Source of the DNA: Streptomyces sp. CC208A
Lineage (GTDB): Bacteria > Actinomycetota > Actinomycetes > Streptomycetales > Streptomycetaceae
NCBI RefSeq assembly: GCF_030010625.1
Contig: NZ_JASCXN010000028.1
Span: forward strand, 1-64,000
Reading direction: 5' to 3'
Length of the DNA: 64,000 nucleotides
Made by a program: the position numbers and the translations under genes. Within the stretch, counting starts at the first letter, position 1. Each line of letters opens with the position of its first letter. Positions 1-7,151 of this stretch are shown piece after piece. Under the pieces are notes generated by a model that worked only from the letters and a program-made list of their open reading frames with translations, was not told the DNA's origin and made no database searches.

Positions 1-669
1 CAGCGGCGGGGCCAGCAGTCCGGCCCGGACGGTGGCGCCGACCAGGGTGAACGGCGGCAGGTCGAGGGACAGGGCGGTCGCGTCGTGGCCGGTGCCGACG
101 ACGACGTCGACGCGGAAGTCCTCCATCGCCAGGTAGAGCATCTCCTCGGCGGGCCGGGACATGCGGTGGATCTCGTCGAGGAAGAGGACCTCGCCCCCGG
201 TGAGCGAGGACAGGACCGCCGCCAGGGCCCCGGGGTGCTGGATGGCGGGGCCGGAGGTGATGCGCAGCGGGGCGTCCATCTCCGCGGCGATGATCATCGC
301 CAGGGTGGTCTTGCCGAGCCCCGGGGCACCGGAGAGCAGCACGTGCTCGGCGGTGGCGCTCCGCTGCCGCGCGGCCCTGAGGACGAGGTCGAGCTGCTCG
401 CGGGCCCGTTCCTGGCCGATGAACCCGTCCAGGTTCTTGGGGCGCAACGCCGCTTCGGTGGCCCGGTCCTCGCCGTCGGCGGGGGCCGCGACCAGCGGGG
501 GGACCGGGGCCGCCGCGGTGGTCCTGCCCGGGAGCGGCATCTCGTCCCGAGGCGGCTCGTCCCGAGGCGGCTCGTCCCGGAGCGTGGCGGCGCCGGAGAG
601 CATGGGGCCGCCCCCGTTCACCGGCGTGCGGCTCGTTCCGGGGTGAGGGGGCGGCGGGCTGGTCTTCAT
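1..669 (-). CDS. ruvB: RuvB-like Holliday junction helicase, 3' end outside window
   Basis: The first 223 residues are present and the gene runs off the window start. RuvB is the AAA+ hexameric motor that drives branch migration of Holliday junctions together with RuvA. Visible motifs are Walker A GAPGLGKTT (about residues 114-122), Walker B VLFLDEIHR (161-169) and the family block EEMLYLAMEDFRVD. The start ATG overlaps the recA stop (ATGA), so the two are probably translationally coupled. The N-terminus before the conserved ALRPKNLDGFIGQ block is about 70 residues, clearly longer than usual, is rich in Pro and contains an EPPRD repeat. Canonical Streptomyces ruvB lies in ruvC-ruvA-ruvB; here neither ruvA nor ruvC is next to it on the visible side, so this is most likely a paralogue in an acquired module. 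Confidence 0.9.
   Translation of the reverse strand, partial: MKTSPPPPHPGTSRTPVNGGGPMLSGAATLRDEPPRDEPPRDEMPLPGRTTAAAPVPPLVAAPADGEDRATEAALRPKNLDGFIGQERAREQLDLVLRAARQRSATAEHVLLSGAPGLGKTTLAMIIAAEMDAPLRITSGPAIQHPGALAAVLSSLTGGEVLFLDEIHRMSRPAEEMLYLAMEDFRVDVVVGTGHDATALSLDLPPFTLVGATVRAGLLAPPL
541..585. repeat. 15-bp tandem repeat in ruvB linker
   Basis: The unit CTCGTCCCGAGGCGG occurs at 541-555 and 556-570, followed by a partial third copy (CTCGTCCCG) from 571. The period is a multiple of three, so copy-number change would lengthen or shorten the EPPRD-type linker of the RuvB paralogue without a frameshift. Confidence 0.85.
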
Positions 670-1814
670 GGCCCGGCCGGGGTGCCGTCGAGGAGGACGC
701 GGGGGACCGGACCGCTCGGGGCCGGTGAGGTCGGTCCGGTGGAGCGCCGGCCGGCCGCGGCGGGGTCGAACGGCACGGTGCCGGGCGCGGCCGGTCGGTT
801 CGCCGTATCCGCCGGGGGCTTCGCCCCGATGCCCAGTTTCTCCCTGGTCTTCTTCTCGATCTCGTCGGCGAGGTCGGGGTTGTCCTTCAGGAAGTTGCGG
901 GCGTTCTCCTTGCCCTGGCCGAGCCGGTCGCCCTCGTACGTGTACCAGGTGCCGGCCTTGCGGACGAGGCCTTGCTGGACGCCCAGGTCGATCAGCTCGC
1001 CCTCGCGGCTGATGCCCCGGCCGTAGAGGATGTCGAACTCGGCCTGCCTGAACGGCGGGGCGACCTTGTTCTTGGCCACCTTGACGCGGGTGCGGTTGCC
1101 CACCGGTTCGGGGCCGTCCTTGAGGGTCTCGATCCGGCGGATGTCCAGGCGGACCGAGGCGTAGAACTTCAGGGCGCGGCCACCGGTCGTGGTCTCCGGC
1201 GAGCCGAACATCACCCCGATCTTCTCGCGCAGTTGGTTGATGAAGATCATCGTGGTTCCGGAGTGGCCCAGCGCGCCGGCGATCTTCCGGAGCGCCTGGC
1301 TCATCAGCCGGGCCTGGAGGCCCACGTGCGGGTCGCCCATCTCGCCCTCGATCTCCGCGCGCGGGACGAGCGCGGCGACGGAGTCGATGACGATGAGGCC
1401 CAGGGCGCCGGAGTGGATGAGGGTGTCGGCGATCTGCAGGGCCTGCTCGCCGTTGTCCGGCTGGCAGACCAGCAGGGCGTCGGTGTCGACGCCGAGCCGC
1501 CTGGCGTACTCGAGGTCGAGGCCGTACTCGGCGTCGATGAACGCCGCGGTCCTGCCCGCCTTCTGCGCGTTGGCCATGGCGTGCAGGGCCAGGGTGGTCT
1601 TGCCGGAGGACTCCGGGCCGTAGATCTCCACGACACGGCCACGCGGCAGACCGCCGACGCCGAGGGCGAGATCCAGGGCGATCGAGCCGGTGGGGATGAC
1701 CTCGGTGGGGACCCCCGGCTCATCGCCCAGGCGCATCACCGAGCCCGCGCCGAACCGTTTTTCGATCTGGGCGAGGGCGAGTTCGAGCGCTTCCTCGCGG
1801 TCGTGTTCCTTCAT
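666..1814 (-). CDS. recA: RecA recombinase (probable second copy)
   Basis: A complete RecA of 382 residues, the ATP-dependent strand-exchange protein that also promotes LexA autocleavage. Walker A GPESSGKT is at 66-73, the catalytic Glu is at 96, loop L1 (EIEGEMGDPHVGLQARLMSQ) is present and loop L2 (FGSPETTTGG) is intact, so it should be active. Residue 97, His in almost all bacterial RecA (DAEH), is Tyr here (DAEYGLD). The C-terminal tail is Pro/Ala/Gly-rich and lacks the Lys/Ala-rich tail of housekeeping Streptomyces RecA. The setting between ssb and ruvB instead of next to recX, and the phage-like genes upstream, suggest an extra copy. Whether a housekeeping recA exists elsewhere cannot be seen. 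It lies 60 nt after ssb and overlaps ruvB by 4 nt. Confidence 0.95.
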   Translation of the reverse strand: MKEHDREEALELALAQIEKRFGAGSVMRLGDEPGVPTEVIPTGSIALDLALGVGGLPRGRVVEIYGPESSGKTTLALHAMANAQKAGRTAAFIDAEYGLDLEYARRLGVDTDALLVCQPDNGEQALQIADTLIHSGALGLIVIDSVAALVPRAEIEGEMGDPHVGLQARLMSQALRKIAGALGHSGTTMIFINQLREKIGVMFGSPETTTGGRALKFYASVRLDIRRIETLKDGPEPVGNRTRVKVAKNKVAPPFRQAEFDILYGRGISREGELIDLGVQQGLVRKAGTWYTYEGDRLGQGKENARNFLKDNPDLADEIEKKTREKLGIGAKPPADTANRPAAPGTVPFDPAAAGRRSTGPTSPAPSGPVPRVLLDGTPAGP

Positions 1815-1874
1815 GGGATCCGCCTCGGTGGGTGCGGGGTGTGGTCGCGGCCTGCGTCTGGGTGCGCCGGCCCG

Positions 1875-2378
1875 TCAGAAGGGCTCCGTCTCCTGGTGGG
1901 GGGCACGTCGTCCGGCCTCTGCGGGGACCGGCCGCTCGCCGCCGTCGGGGCGGGTGAACGGGTCCTCGGCGGGAGGGCGGGGGGCGCCGCGGGAACCGGC
2001 GGGGACGCCGGTGTGCGGGGGTTTGGTGATCGTCGCGGCGGCGAACCGCAGCGACGCGCCGACCTCGTCGGCCTCCAGCTCGATGACGGTCCGCTTCTCG
2101 CCCTCCCGGGTCTCGTACGACCGCTGGCGCAGCCGCCCCTGGACGATGACGCGGGCGCCGCGGGTCAGGGACTCGGCGACGTGCTCCGCCTCCTGCCGCC
2201 AGGCCGAGCAGCGCAGGAACAGCGTCTCGGCGTCCCGCCATTCGTTGCTCTGCCGGTCGAAGGTGCGGGGCGTGGACGCGACGGTGAAGTGCGCGACCGT
2301 GTCGCCGGACGGGGTGAGGCGCAGCTCGGGGTCGTCGGTCAGGTTGCCGACGACGGTGATGACGGTTTCACCGGCCAT
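1875..2378 (-). CDS. ssb: Single-stranded DNA-binding protein
   Basis: A 167-residue SSB. The N-terminal OB fold (about residues 1-108) begins with GETVITVVGNLTDDPELR and includes the family segment LFLRCSAWRQEAEHVAESLTRGARV. The rest is a Pro/Gly-rich disordered tail ending in QETEPF, which keeps the terminal Pro-Phe used to dock partner proteins, though it is less acidic than the usual DDDIPF. The ATG at 2378 is preceded by GAGAGGA and overlaps the end of the upstream zinc-finger gene by 11 nt. It probably protects ssDNA for the RecA encoded next in the operon. The divergent tail and context mark it as a phage-type or accessory SSB, not the rpsF-ssb-rpsR housekeeping gene. Confidence 0.93.
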   Translation of the reverse strand: MAGETVITVVGNLTDDPELRLTPSGDTVAHFTVASTPRTFDRQSNEWRDAETLFLRCSAWRQEAEHVAESLTRGARVIVQGRLRQRSYETREGEKRTVIELEADEVGASLRFAAATITKPPHTGVPAGSRGAPRPPAEDPFTRPDGGERPVPAEAGRRAPHQETEPF

Positions 2379-3279
2379 GGCGGTTTTCCTCTCGTTCGAC
2401 GGGCGATTCCTCACCCATGTCTGTTCGAGACCCATGCCTGTTCGGGTTCGGCGGGCAGCCTCGTACCGGTAGTGAGGGGGCCCGGAGGGGAGGCCGCGGC
2501 TCGCTTCCCCCCTCCTGCCCCGGCCCCGGCTCGGCGAGCCCGGCTGCGACGAGCCGCGCCTGGTGGGCGGGGGCCCTCCTCAGCGGGGTTCCGAGCCGGG
2601 GGACGGTGCAGGGGCGGCCTGCGGCGGCCCCGCACCAGGGACAGGGGACGCGGAGGGAGCGGAGGCGCGGGTCGCGCTTCGATCCGGTGAGGTGGGAGGG
2701 CGGGCCGCCGGGGGCGGCGGGTCTGCGCCGGACTCGCTGTCCTGAGGCGATCGCGGTCACCAGCGCGAGGAGTTCCGCACGATAACGGCGCGGGTCGTCA
2801 GGGTCGCTGTCGGGGAGCGGCAGCGGGTTGCGGGCGAGCCGTTCCTCCCGGATCGCGCGCACCTCGGCGCGGATGTCGGCGGCGGCGATACGGGACCGCT
2901 GCCTGCCCAGCCGGGTCACGGCCGCCCGCGCGTCGGCGACGTCCAGGTCGGCGAGCAGCAGGTGCCAGGCGTCCGTCGTGGTGTCCTCCAGGTGCATGGC
3001 CGGGCACATCGCCGCGACCAGGGCGACGAGCTGGGCCGTCTCGGCCGGCAGCATGCGTTCTTCCCTTCCGCGGGGGAACGTCCCGGCCGGCGCCGGTGGG
3101 CCGCTTCCCGCCGCATCCACCGGCTGCTGGTACACGTACAGGACGGCCCCGCAGGCGCACCGCAGCCGTTTGTCGTCCTCGAACGTCCAGCGGCCGCAAT
3201 CGAGGTGACCGGCGTGGGAGACCAGGAACCACACCGTGCCGAGCGTGTCCTGGTCGGAGTGGGCGACGACGGCGGTCAC
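2368..3279 (-). CDS. Actinophage-type zinc-finger protein, function unknown
   Basis: A 303-residue protein in three parts. Residues 1-75 carry a Cys/His cluster (HAGHLDCGRW and RLRCACG). Residues 76-150 (LPAETAQLVALVAAM ... RIAAADIRAEVRAIREERL) resemble a helical domain I know from Streptomyces phage replication regions. The C-terminal part has a CPWCGAAAGRPCT zinc knuckle followed by HQAR, typical of actinophage proteins. The GTG start overlaps the upstream stop (GTGA). An internal ATG at 3054 has its own good site (GGAAGGGAAG), so a shorter second product is possible. Position between Sak4-like ATPase and SSB suggests a helper in DNA replication or recombination; that role is inferred from context only. 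Confidence 0.75.
   Translation of the reverse strand: MTAVVAHSDQDTLGTVWFLVSHAGHLDCGRWTFEDDKRLRCACGAVLYVYQQPVDAAGSGPPAPAGTFPRGREERMLPAETAQLVALVAAMCPAMHLEDTTTDAWHLLLADLDVADARAAVTRLGRQRSRIAAADIRAEVRAIREERLARNPLPLPDSDPDDPRRYRAELLALVTAIASGQRVRRRPAAPGGPPSHLTGSKRDPRLRSLRVPCPWCGAAAGRPCTVPRLGTPLRRAPAHQARLVAAGLAEPGPGQEGGSEPRPPLRAPSLPVRGCPPNPNRHGSRTDMGEESPVEREENRHGR
2413..2446. repeat. 17-bp imperfect tandem duplication
   Basis: ACCCATGTCTGTTCGAG (2413-2429) is followed directly by ACCCATGCCTGTTCGGG (2430-2446), 15 of 17 bases identical. It lies near the 3' end of the zinc-finger gene just before ssb. Because 17 is not a multiple of three, the duplication changed the reading frame of everything after it. 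Confidence 0.8.
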
Positions 3280-3791
3280 GGGTCCTCGCCACCTTTGAGG
3301 GGGAGCAGACGGTGCAGGTCGAACGTGCCGGTGCGCAGGGCGCGGGCGATCCGTTCCGGCCCGCCGGGCAGGGGGCGCAGGCTGAACGACCGCGGTTCGG
3401 AGGCCGACAGGACGCCCAGGCCCGGGATCGCCTCGCCGGTGTACGGGTCGGCGACCGGATCGCGGCAGGTGAGGCGGGCGAGGAACTGCCGCTGCCAGCT
3501 GGGGCGTACCCGGACCAGTGTCTCCACCTCGCCGGGGTGGTTGTCGGCCACCCAGGCGGTGAAGGCCCCTTCGTCGGCGACCACGACCGTCGGCCGGGGG
3601 TCGACGAGGGTGAGGGTGGCGACCGGTGTGTCGTCCGGCAGGGCCACCCGGACCGATTTCAGGTTCAGCTCGGCGCGGGCCGCGCGCAGCTCCTCGAGGA
3701 CCTCGTGGCGCTCGGTCCGGTACTCGGCGTCGACGGCGTCGCGCAGCACCCGGAGCACGGCGACCCGGGTGGCGTGCTCCTTGAGGCTCAT
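3276..3791 (-). CDS. Conserved protein of phage-like recombination operon, unknown function
   Basis: I do not recognise a named domain in these 171 residues. The N-terminal third is helical and charged (HATRVAVLRVLRDAVDAEYRTERHEVLEELRAARAELN). The middle reads like a small beta-rich segment (SVRVALPDDTPVATLTLVDPRP), and the end is Pro/Gly-rich. No signal peptide or membrane segment is visible, so it should be cytoplasmic. Both ends overlap neighbours by 4 nt (ATGA with the AAA ATPase, GTGA with the zinc-finger gene), which shows it is a coupled operon member. Similar proteins occur beside Sak4-type ATPases in Streptomyces phages, from general knowledge of such modules; an accessory role in DNA metabolism is inference. 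Confidence 0.7.
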   Translation of the reverse strand: MSLKEHATRVAVLRVLRDAVDAEYRTERHEVLEELRAARAELNLKSVRVALPDDTPVATLTLVDPRPTVVVADEGAFTAWVADNHPGEVETLVRVRPSWQRQFLARLTCRDPVADPYTGEAIPGLGVLSASEPRSFSLRPLPGGPERIARALRTGTFDLHRLLPLKGGEDP

Positions 3792-4744
3792 GCGGACTTG
3801 TCCTTCCGCTCGGTCCCGTTCTCCCGCCTGGTCCCGGCCCCGGACTCGATGTCCTCGGCGACCCTGTTCCTCGCCGCCGCGGTGCCGTAGCGCACGATCA
3901 ACTGGCCGAGCGTGCGGGTCTCCCCGGTGTCGTCCAGGACGGCGGCGCCGAGCAGGTTGTGCCGGCGGGCCTCCTCGTACAGGGCGCGCAGCTCCTCGTG
4001 ACCGGCGCCCGGCGCGGTGGCCGCCGTGACGTAGTCGGAGACGGAGAGGGCGGGCTTGCCGGCCTCCAGCCAGTCGAGGACGGCCTCGGCGAACTCCGGG
4101 CCCGGCTTGTGGAGCACCGTGCCGGACAGCGGCTTCGCCCGGGACTTGGAGATCACCAGGGTGTTCTCGTGGTCGAGGTCGCCGACGATGTCGAATTCGT
4201 ACTCGATGCCCTCCCGCTGCTCGGGCTTGAGCCCGATCTTGCGCGGCACCTTGCGGCCGCGCTCGTCGGCCTCCACGACGTACTCGGTCTTGGTGCGCAT
4301 GGTGACGATGAGGTGGCCGGGGTAGGCGAGCAGCGCGTCGATCATCGCCCGCTCCTGGGGGCGGGCCTCCTTCCAGCCGGCGAAGCTGCCGCCCGCTCCG
4401 AGGCGCTTGGCCGCGTTGTCGACCTGCTCCAGCATCCCGCCGGTGCCGGACCAGAAGTGGCTCAGGGAGTCGACGATCATGACGTCGTAGCCCTCGTGGG
4501 CGGCCACCGCGAGCGCGTCGACGAGGGTGGTGGGCTCGAAGGTCGTGAGCGGGAGGGTGTCGAAGGCGAACTCGTCGGCGTACTTGGCGGCGCTGCCGTG
4601 CTCCGTGTCGATCAGGGCGACCCGCTCGCCGAGTCCGGCGGCGGTGACCAGGGCGGTGTAGGTCTTGCCCGACCCGGTGGGGCCGGCGAGCGCGATGCGG
4701 GCCTTGGCCTGTTCCTTGGTGGCGGTGGTGAAAGTGAGGTTCAC
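3788..4744 (-). CDS. AAA/RecA-superfamily ATPase, phage Sak4-like
   Basis: A 318-residue P-loop ATPase. Walker A is AGPTGSGKTYTAL near residue 20, Walker B is YDVMIVDSLSHFW near residue 100. The length and the later segment LIVTMRTKTEYVVE fit the phage RecA-core family that includes the Sak4 single-strand annealing proteins. The GTG start at 4744 is chosen because CAGGAG lies 8 nt upstream and the P-loop then falls where it does in homologues; the open frame upstream of it has no homology. First gene of the operon, with the LexA-like box about 105 nt upstream. It likely anneals or loads single strands for the SSB and RecA encoded downstream; an exact biochemical role is inferred. Confidence 0.85.
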   Translation of the reverse strand: MNLTFTTATKEQAKARIALAGPTGSGKTYTALVTAAGLGERVALIDTEHGSAAKYADEFAFDTLPLTTFEPTTLVDALAVAAHEGYDVMIVDSLSHFWSGTGGMLEQVDNAAKRLGAGGSFAGWKEARPQERAMIDALLAYPGHLIVTMRTKTEYVVEADERGRKVPRKIGLKPEQREGIEYEFDIVGDLDHENTLVISKSRAKPLSGTVLHKPGPEFAEAVLDWLEAGKPALSVSDYVTAATAPGAGHEELRALYEEARRHNLLGAAVLDDTGETRTLGQLIVRYGTAAARNRVAEDIESGAGTRRENGTERKDKSA

Positions 4745-4848
4745 GCCGTTCTCCTGGCGTCTGCGACGGCGGTTCCGGCTGGGCCTGGCCGGCAAGGGGA
4801 CGTGGTCCTCGTCCGGCAGGCCGTGCCCCCGCGCGACCGTCACTCGGA

Positions 4849-4864
4849 TCGAATATGCATTCGA
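4849..4864. promoter_or_regulatory. LexA (SOS) box-like palindrome
   Basis: TCGAATATGCATTCGA is a perfect inverted repeat (6-bp arms, ATGC centre). It differs from the actinobacterial LexA consensus TCGAAC-N4-GTTCGA at only one symmetric position. It lies in an AT-rich island (about 4845-4970) upstream of the recombination operon, just downstream of a possible TTGTTC -35 element (4890-4895 on the minus strand). This implies DNA-damage induction of the operon; binding itself is untested. Confidence 0.65.
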
Positions 4865-4970
4865 ATTACTGTCTGCATCCACGCTAGGCGAACAAGAGTA
4901 AATAATCCACCCTTTTTCAGGAGAAAAATTAAGGAAAGGGTGAAATGTCGGCCGGGAGGCGTATAATGCC

Positions 4971-4990
4971 CACCCGCACGTGGGCGGGTG
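4971..4990. terminator. Hairpin downstream of the nuclease pseudogene
   Basis: CACCCGC (4971-4977) and GCGGGTG (4984-4990) form a 7-bp stem with a 6-nt loop at the edge of the AT-rich island. Read on the minus strand it ends the decayed exonuclease gene and is followed by a TTATAC stretch, so it may be an old terminator. A TATAAT hexamer at 4962-4967 on the plus strand has no convincing -35. Confidence 0.35.
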
Positions 4991-5064
4991 CTCGAAGCTC
5001 TCCGGCCTCAGCCGGTGTCGGCGGCCGGGCGCTCGCCCTCCCACACGGCCGGGTCCGTGGTGAC

Positions 5065-5542
5065 GGCCAGGGGACAAGGCGGCGGGGCGCCGCTCCAGGC
5101 CGGGCACAGCGCCCGCTGGGGGCACCGGTCGCACGGTCGGCTCGGGCGCGGGGCCGGTCGCCCGTCCGCGTCGCCTGCCCGATCACGTCCCACAGGGTCG
5201 GCGGCTTGCGCTCCACGGGCCGCCACAGCACCAGGGCGCAGAACTTCGGCCGAACAGCGCGTCCGCCGCGTGCTCGGGCCGGGGCGCCCGGCCGGTCCTG
5301 CAGGCGACGATCCGCACCTCGCCGGTCGGTGCCACGGCCACCCGGTCGATGATCCCGCGCAGCCTCGGCCCGGAGTCCAGCGTGGTCTTGACGGACGGCT
5401 CCCGCTCCGCGGGCTCCGGCCGCGCCGTCGGCAGCCGCGCCCACTCGCCCGCCACCACGGCCCGGGCCCGGACGGCCGTGCGCTCCGCCACCCCGTTCGG
5501 CTTCTCCAGCAGTCGGCCGATCACCCGGAACCGGTGGATCGG
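5065..5542 (-). pseudogene. Decayed RecB-family (PD-(D/E)XK, Cas4-like) exonuclease
   Basis: Homology to the roughly 270-residue Streptomyces RecB-family exonuclease is spread over three minus-strand frames. Frame one has HRFRVIGRLLEKP, LRGIIDRVAVAPTGEVRIV and GRAPRPEHAADALF. After a one-base loss near 5250 a second frame continues with KFCALVLWRP. A third frame gives RPAPRPSRPCDRCPQRALCP, including the C-terminal cysteines. Two internal segments expected in the family appear deleted. The active-site motif, normally VDYKTG, reads VACRTG, so the acidic residue and the lysine are both lost. It is upstream of, and in the same direction as, the Sak4-like gene, so it may once have been the nuclease partner of that recombination module. 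The assignment rests on remembered family motifs. Confidence 0.75.
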
Positions 5543-5752
5543 ATGGTCCGCCGCCACCGAATGCCCCGAACTCGTGTCGGCCGCGCTGGAGACGGGCCTG
5601 TGGCGAGGCGGCCGCGAGGGCGTCTCAGGCATTCACCGGCTCGGTCGGCGACGCCTGCCACAGCGCCCCGCTGGAGTCCGCGAGCGGCTTGCTCGAAACC
5701 GAACCGACCACGCCACAGGCGGCTGCCGTACGGGGGCTGCGCGGGGCCCGCC

Positions 5753-5820
5753 CGCGTCGAGCACGGCATCGCGCACCTGAAGAACCGGCGAGCTCTCGCC
5801 CGTCGCATCAGCAGACCGTC
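5753..5820 (+). pseudogene. Transposase C-terminal remnant (DDE, IS5-like)
   Basis: One frame encodes RVEHGIAHLKNRRALAR, which matches the conserved C-terminal block RVEHGIAHLKNWRALAR of DDE transposases of the IS5/IS1647-type group. A few bases later the next frame reads SHQQT, matching the LLSHQQT end of the same proteins. The interval between the blocks is missing. No intact upstream transposase or terminal inverted repeats were seen, so this is a scrap marking past IS activity beside the acquired module. Confidence 0.55.
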
Positions 5821-6087
5821 CCCTGGCGTGGGTGGGGAGGCTCCGCGTCGCACCCGTGCTCGGGTGCCCCTCGCCGTGCTTCCTGAGCGGATGGCCAAAA
5901 CCCGGGGGCTTCACGCCCGGGGGCAGTGCCGCGAGGAGACCGAGGCGCACGAGCACTACGCCCCCGTGACGACCATCCCGGCCGTCACAGGTTTCCGTTC
6001 CGGGTGACAGGCACCGGTTCGCCCCGCCGGGCGCCCCGGGAAGCCGGTGCCGCGCCGTCCTCTGCCACCCGCTCACACGTGGACGGC

Positions 6088-6693
6088 CTATCGGCGTGCG
6101 AGCGTGACCACCTCGAACTCCTCAAGACCGCAGATGGACACCCCCGTCGTCGCGACCGCTTCGCCACGGGCCGCAGACTGCTTGCCTCGGGAGGCTGCCA
6201 GTGCGGCCTGATCGGCATAAACCACACCCACGAGGCCCCGGCCCCTGACCCGGTCGAGGAGCATCGACGCGGTCTCGAAGCCCGCGATGGCCCGCACCTT
6301 GGGCAGCGTGGCGCCCCGGAACGTCTCCACCAGCAGGTCGACGCCGGACGGGTCGACGTCGAACCGGGTCAGGCGGAAAGCCGCGCCGGGTCCGACCTGC
6401 ACGGGAGAAGTGAACACCGCCGCCTCCCAGCTGTCGACCGTCACGGTGTTCGCGAACGGCGCCAGCATCGTCGCGCGTCGCTCCTTGAGCTGATCGTCGC
6501 TGTTCCGCAGCGCCTGTTCGCTCTCCCACCAGGAACCCGTGAGAATCTTGCCGAGCTCTCGGTCGGTGAACAGCCCGAAACCCCGGTATCCGGGCTGGCC
6601 GGCCAGCGCCCTGGGGGCCTCCTCGCGGAGCGCGTCCACACACGCGCCGAGCTGGGCGGGATCACCGATGGCGTAGATGGTGCGAACGTACAT
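6088..6693 (-). CDS. Tandem dimeric alpha/beta-barrel (antibiotic monooxygenase-like) protein
   Basis: 201 residues that look like two repeats of the ABM/dimeric alpha-beta barrel fold. The first (about 1-100) has MYVRTIYAI, PGYRGFGLFTDRELGKILTGSWWESEQAL, with the usual pattern of a strand, a helix and a WES motif. The second (about 105-201) has FRLTRFDVDPSGVDLLVETF and KVRAIAGFETASMLLDR. Members act as cofactor-free monooxygenases or heme-degrading enzymes, but many have no known substrate. The start has AGGAG upstream (AGGAGCACACCCCC then ATG). It stands alone; no biosynthetic genes are nearby, so the substrate cannot be guessed. Confidence 0.75.
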   Translation of the reverse strand: MYVRTIYAIGDPAQLGACVDALREEAPRALAGQPGYRGFGLFTDRELGKILTGSWWESEQALRNSDDQLKERRATMLAPFANTVTVDSWEAAVFTSPVQVGPGAAFRLTRFDVDPSGVDLLVETFRGATLPKVRAIAGFETASMLLDRVRGRGLVGVVYADQAALAASRGKQSAARGEAVATTGVSICGLEEFEVVTLARR

Positions 6694-7151
6694 GGGGGTG
6701 TGCTCCTGTTCGTCGGGCCGACGCTCGCCGGGGCGGCGGTCTCGTTCTCACCGCTTCCATCCGAGGCGCCCACACGGCCGGGAGCAACGCGGACGGACCG
6801 TTCGGGCGAACCTGTGGCGGGCGGTGCGCTCGGCCGGATTCCGGCCGGGGCGCCGACGGGCCGCTGGGGGCACGCCGGGCCCGGGGCGGTCTTCGCGCTC
6901 GTCGCGCGTCTGGTACCGGTCGGCCGGGCGGGTCGGGTCGGTGACCGGAGCGGTCGGGGCTGCGGGCGGTCCCGGGGGCTTCCTCCCGCCCCTCGTGAAG
7001 GAGCGGTCGACGGCATCGCGCACGACCACAGGGGGGCGGCCCCGGACGCGAAGCCGTCCGAGCGGGCCGCTCGGGCACCCGGTGATGGGGCCCTTCGGCC
7101 CCTGCGCCGGGCCTGGGTGGCCGTAGCCCGCCGTTCCTTCCGGGGGCTGGC
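6694..7151. other. Intergenic stretch between divergent genes, nothing recognised
   Basis: About 460 bases between the ABM-fold gene and the ABC exporter. Translations in all frames are low-complexity Arg/Pro/Gly strings without homology I can recognise. It presumably carries two divergent promoters, but no clear -35/-10 pair or operator stands out. Confidence 0.5.

Noticed and set aside
3055..3279. Separate small gene for the N-terminal part of the zinc-finger protein
   Set aside because: There is no stop codon between it and the ATG at 3054, so one continuous protein is the simpler reading, although internal initiation remains possible.
4962..4967. TATAAT as a plus-strand promoter -10
   Set aside because: No acceptable -35 lies 16-19 nt upstream and no intact plus-strand gene follows; only decayed sequence is downstream.
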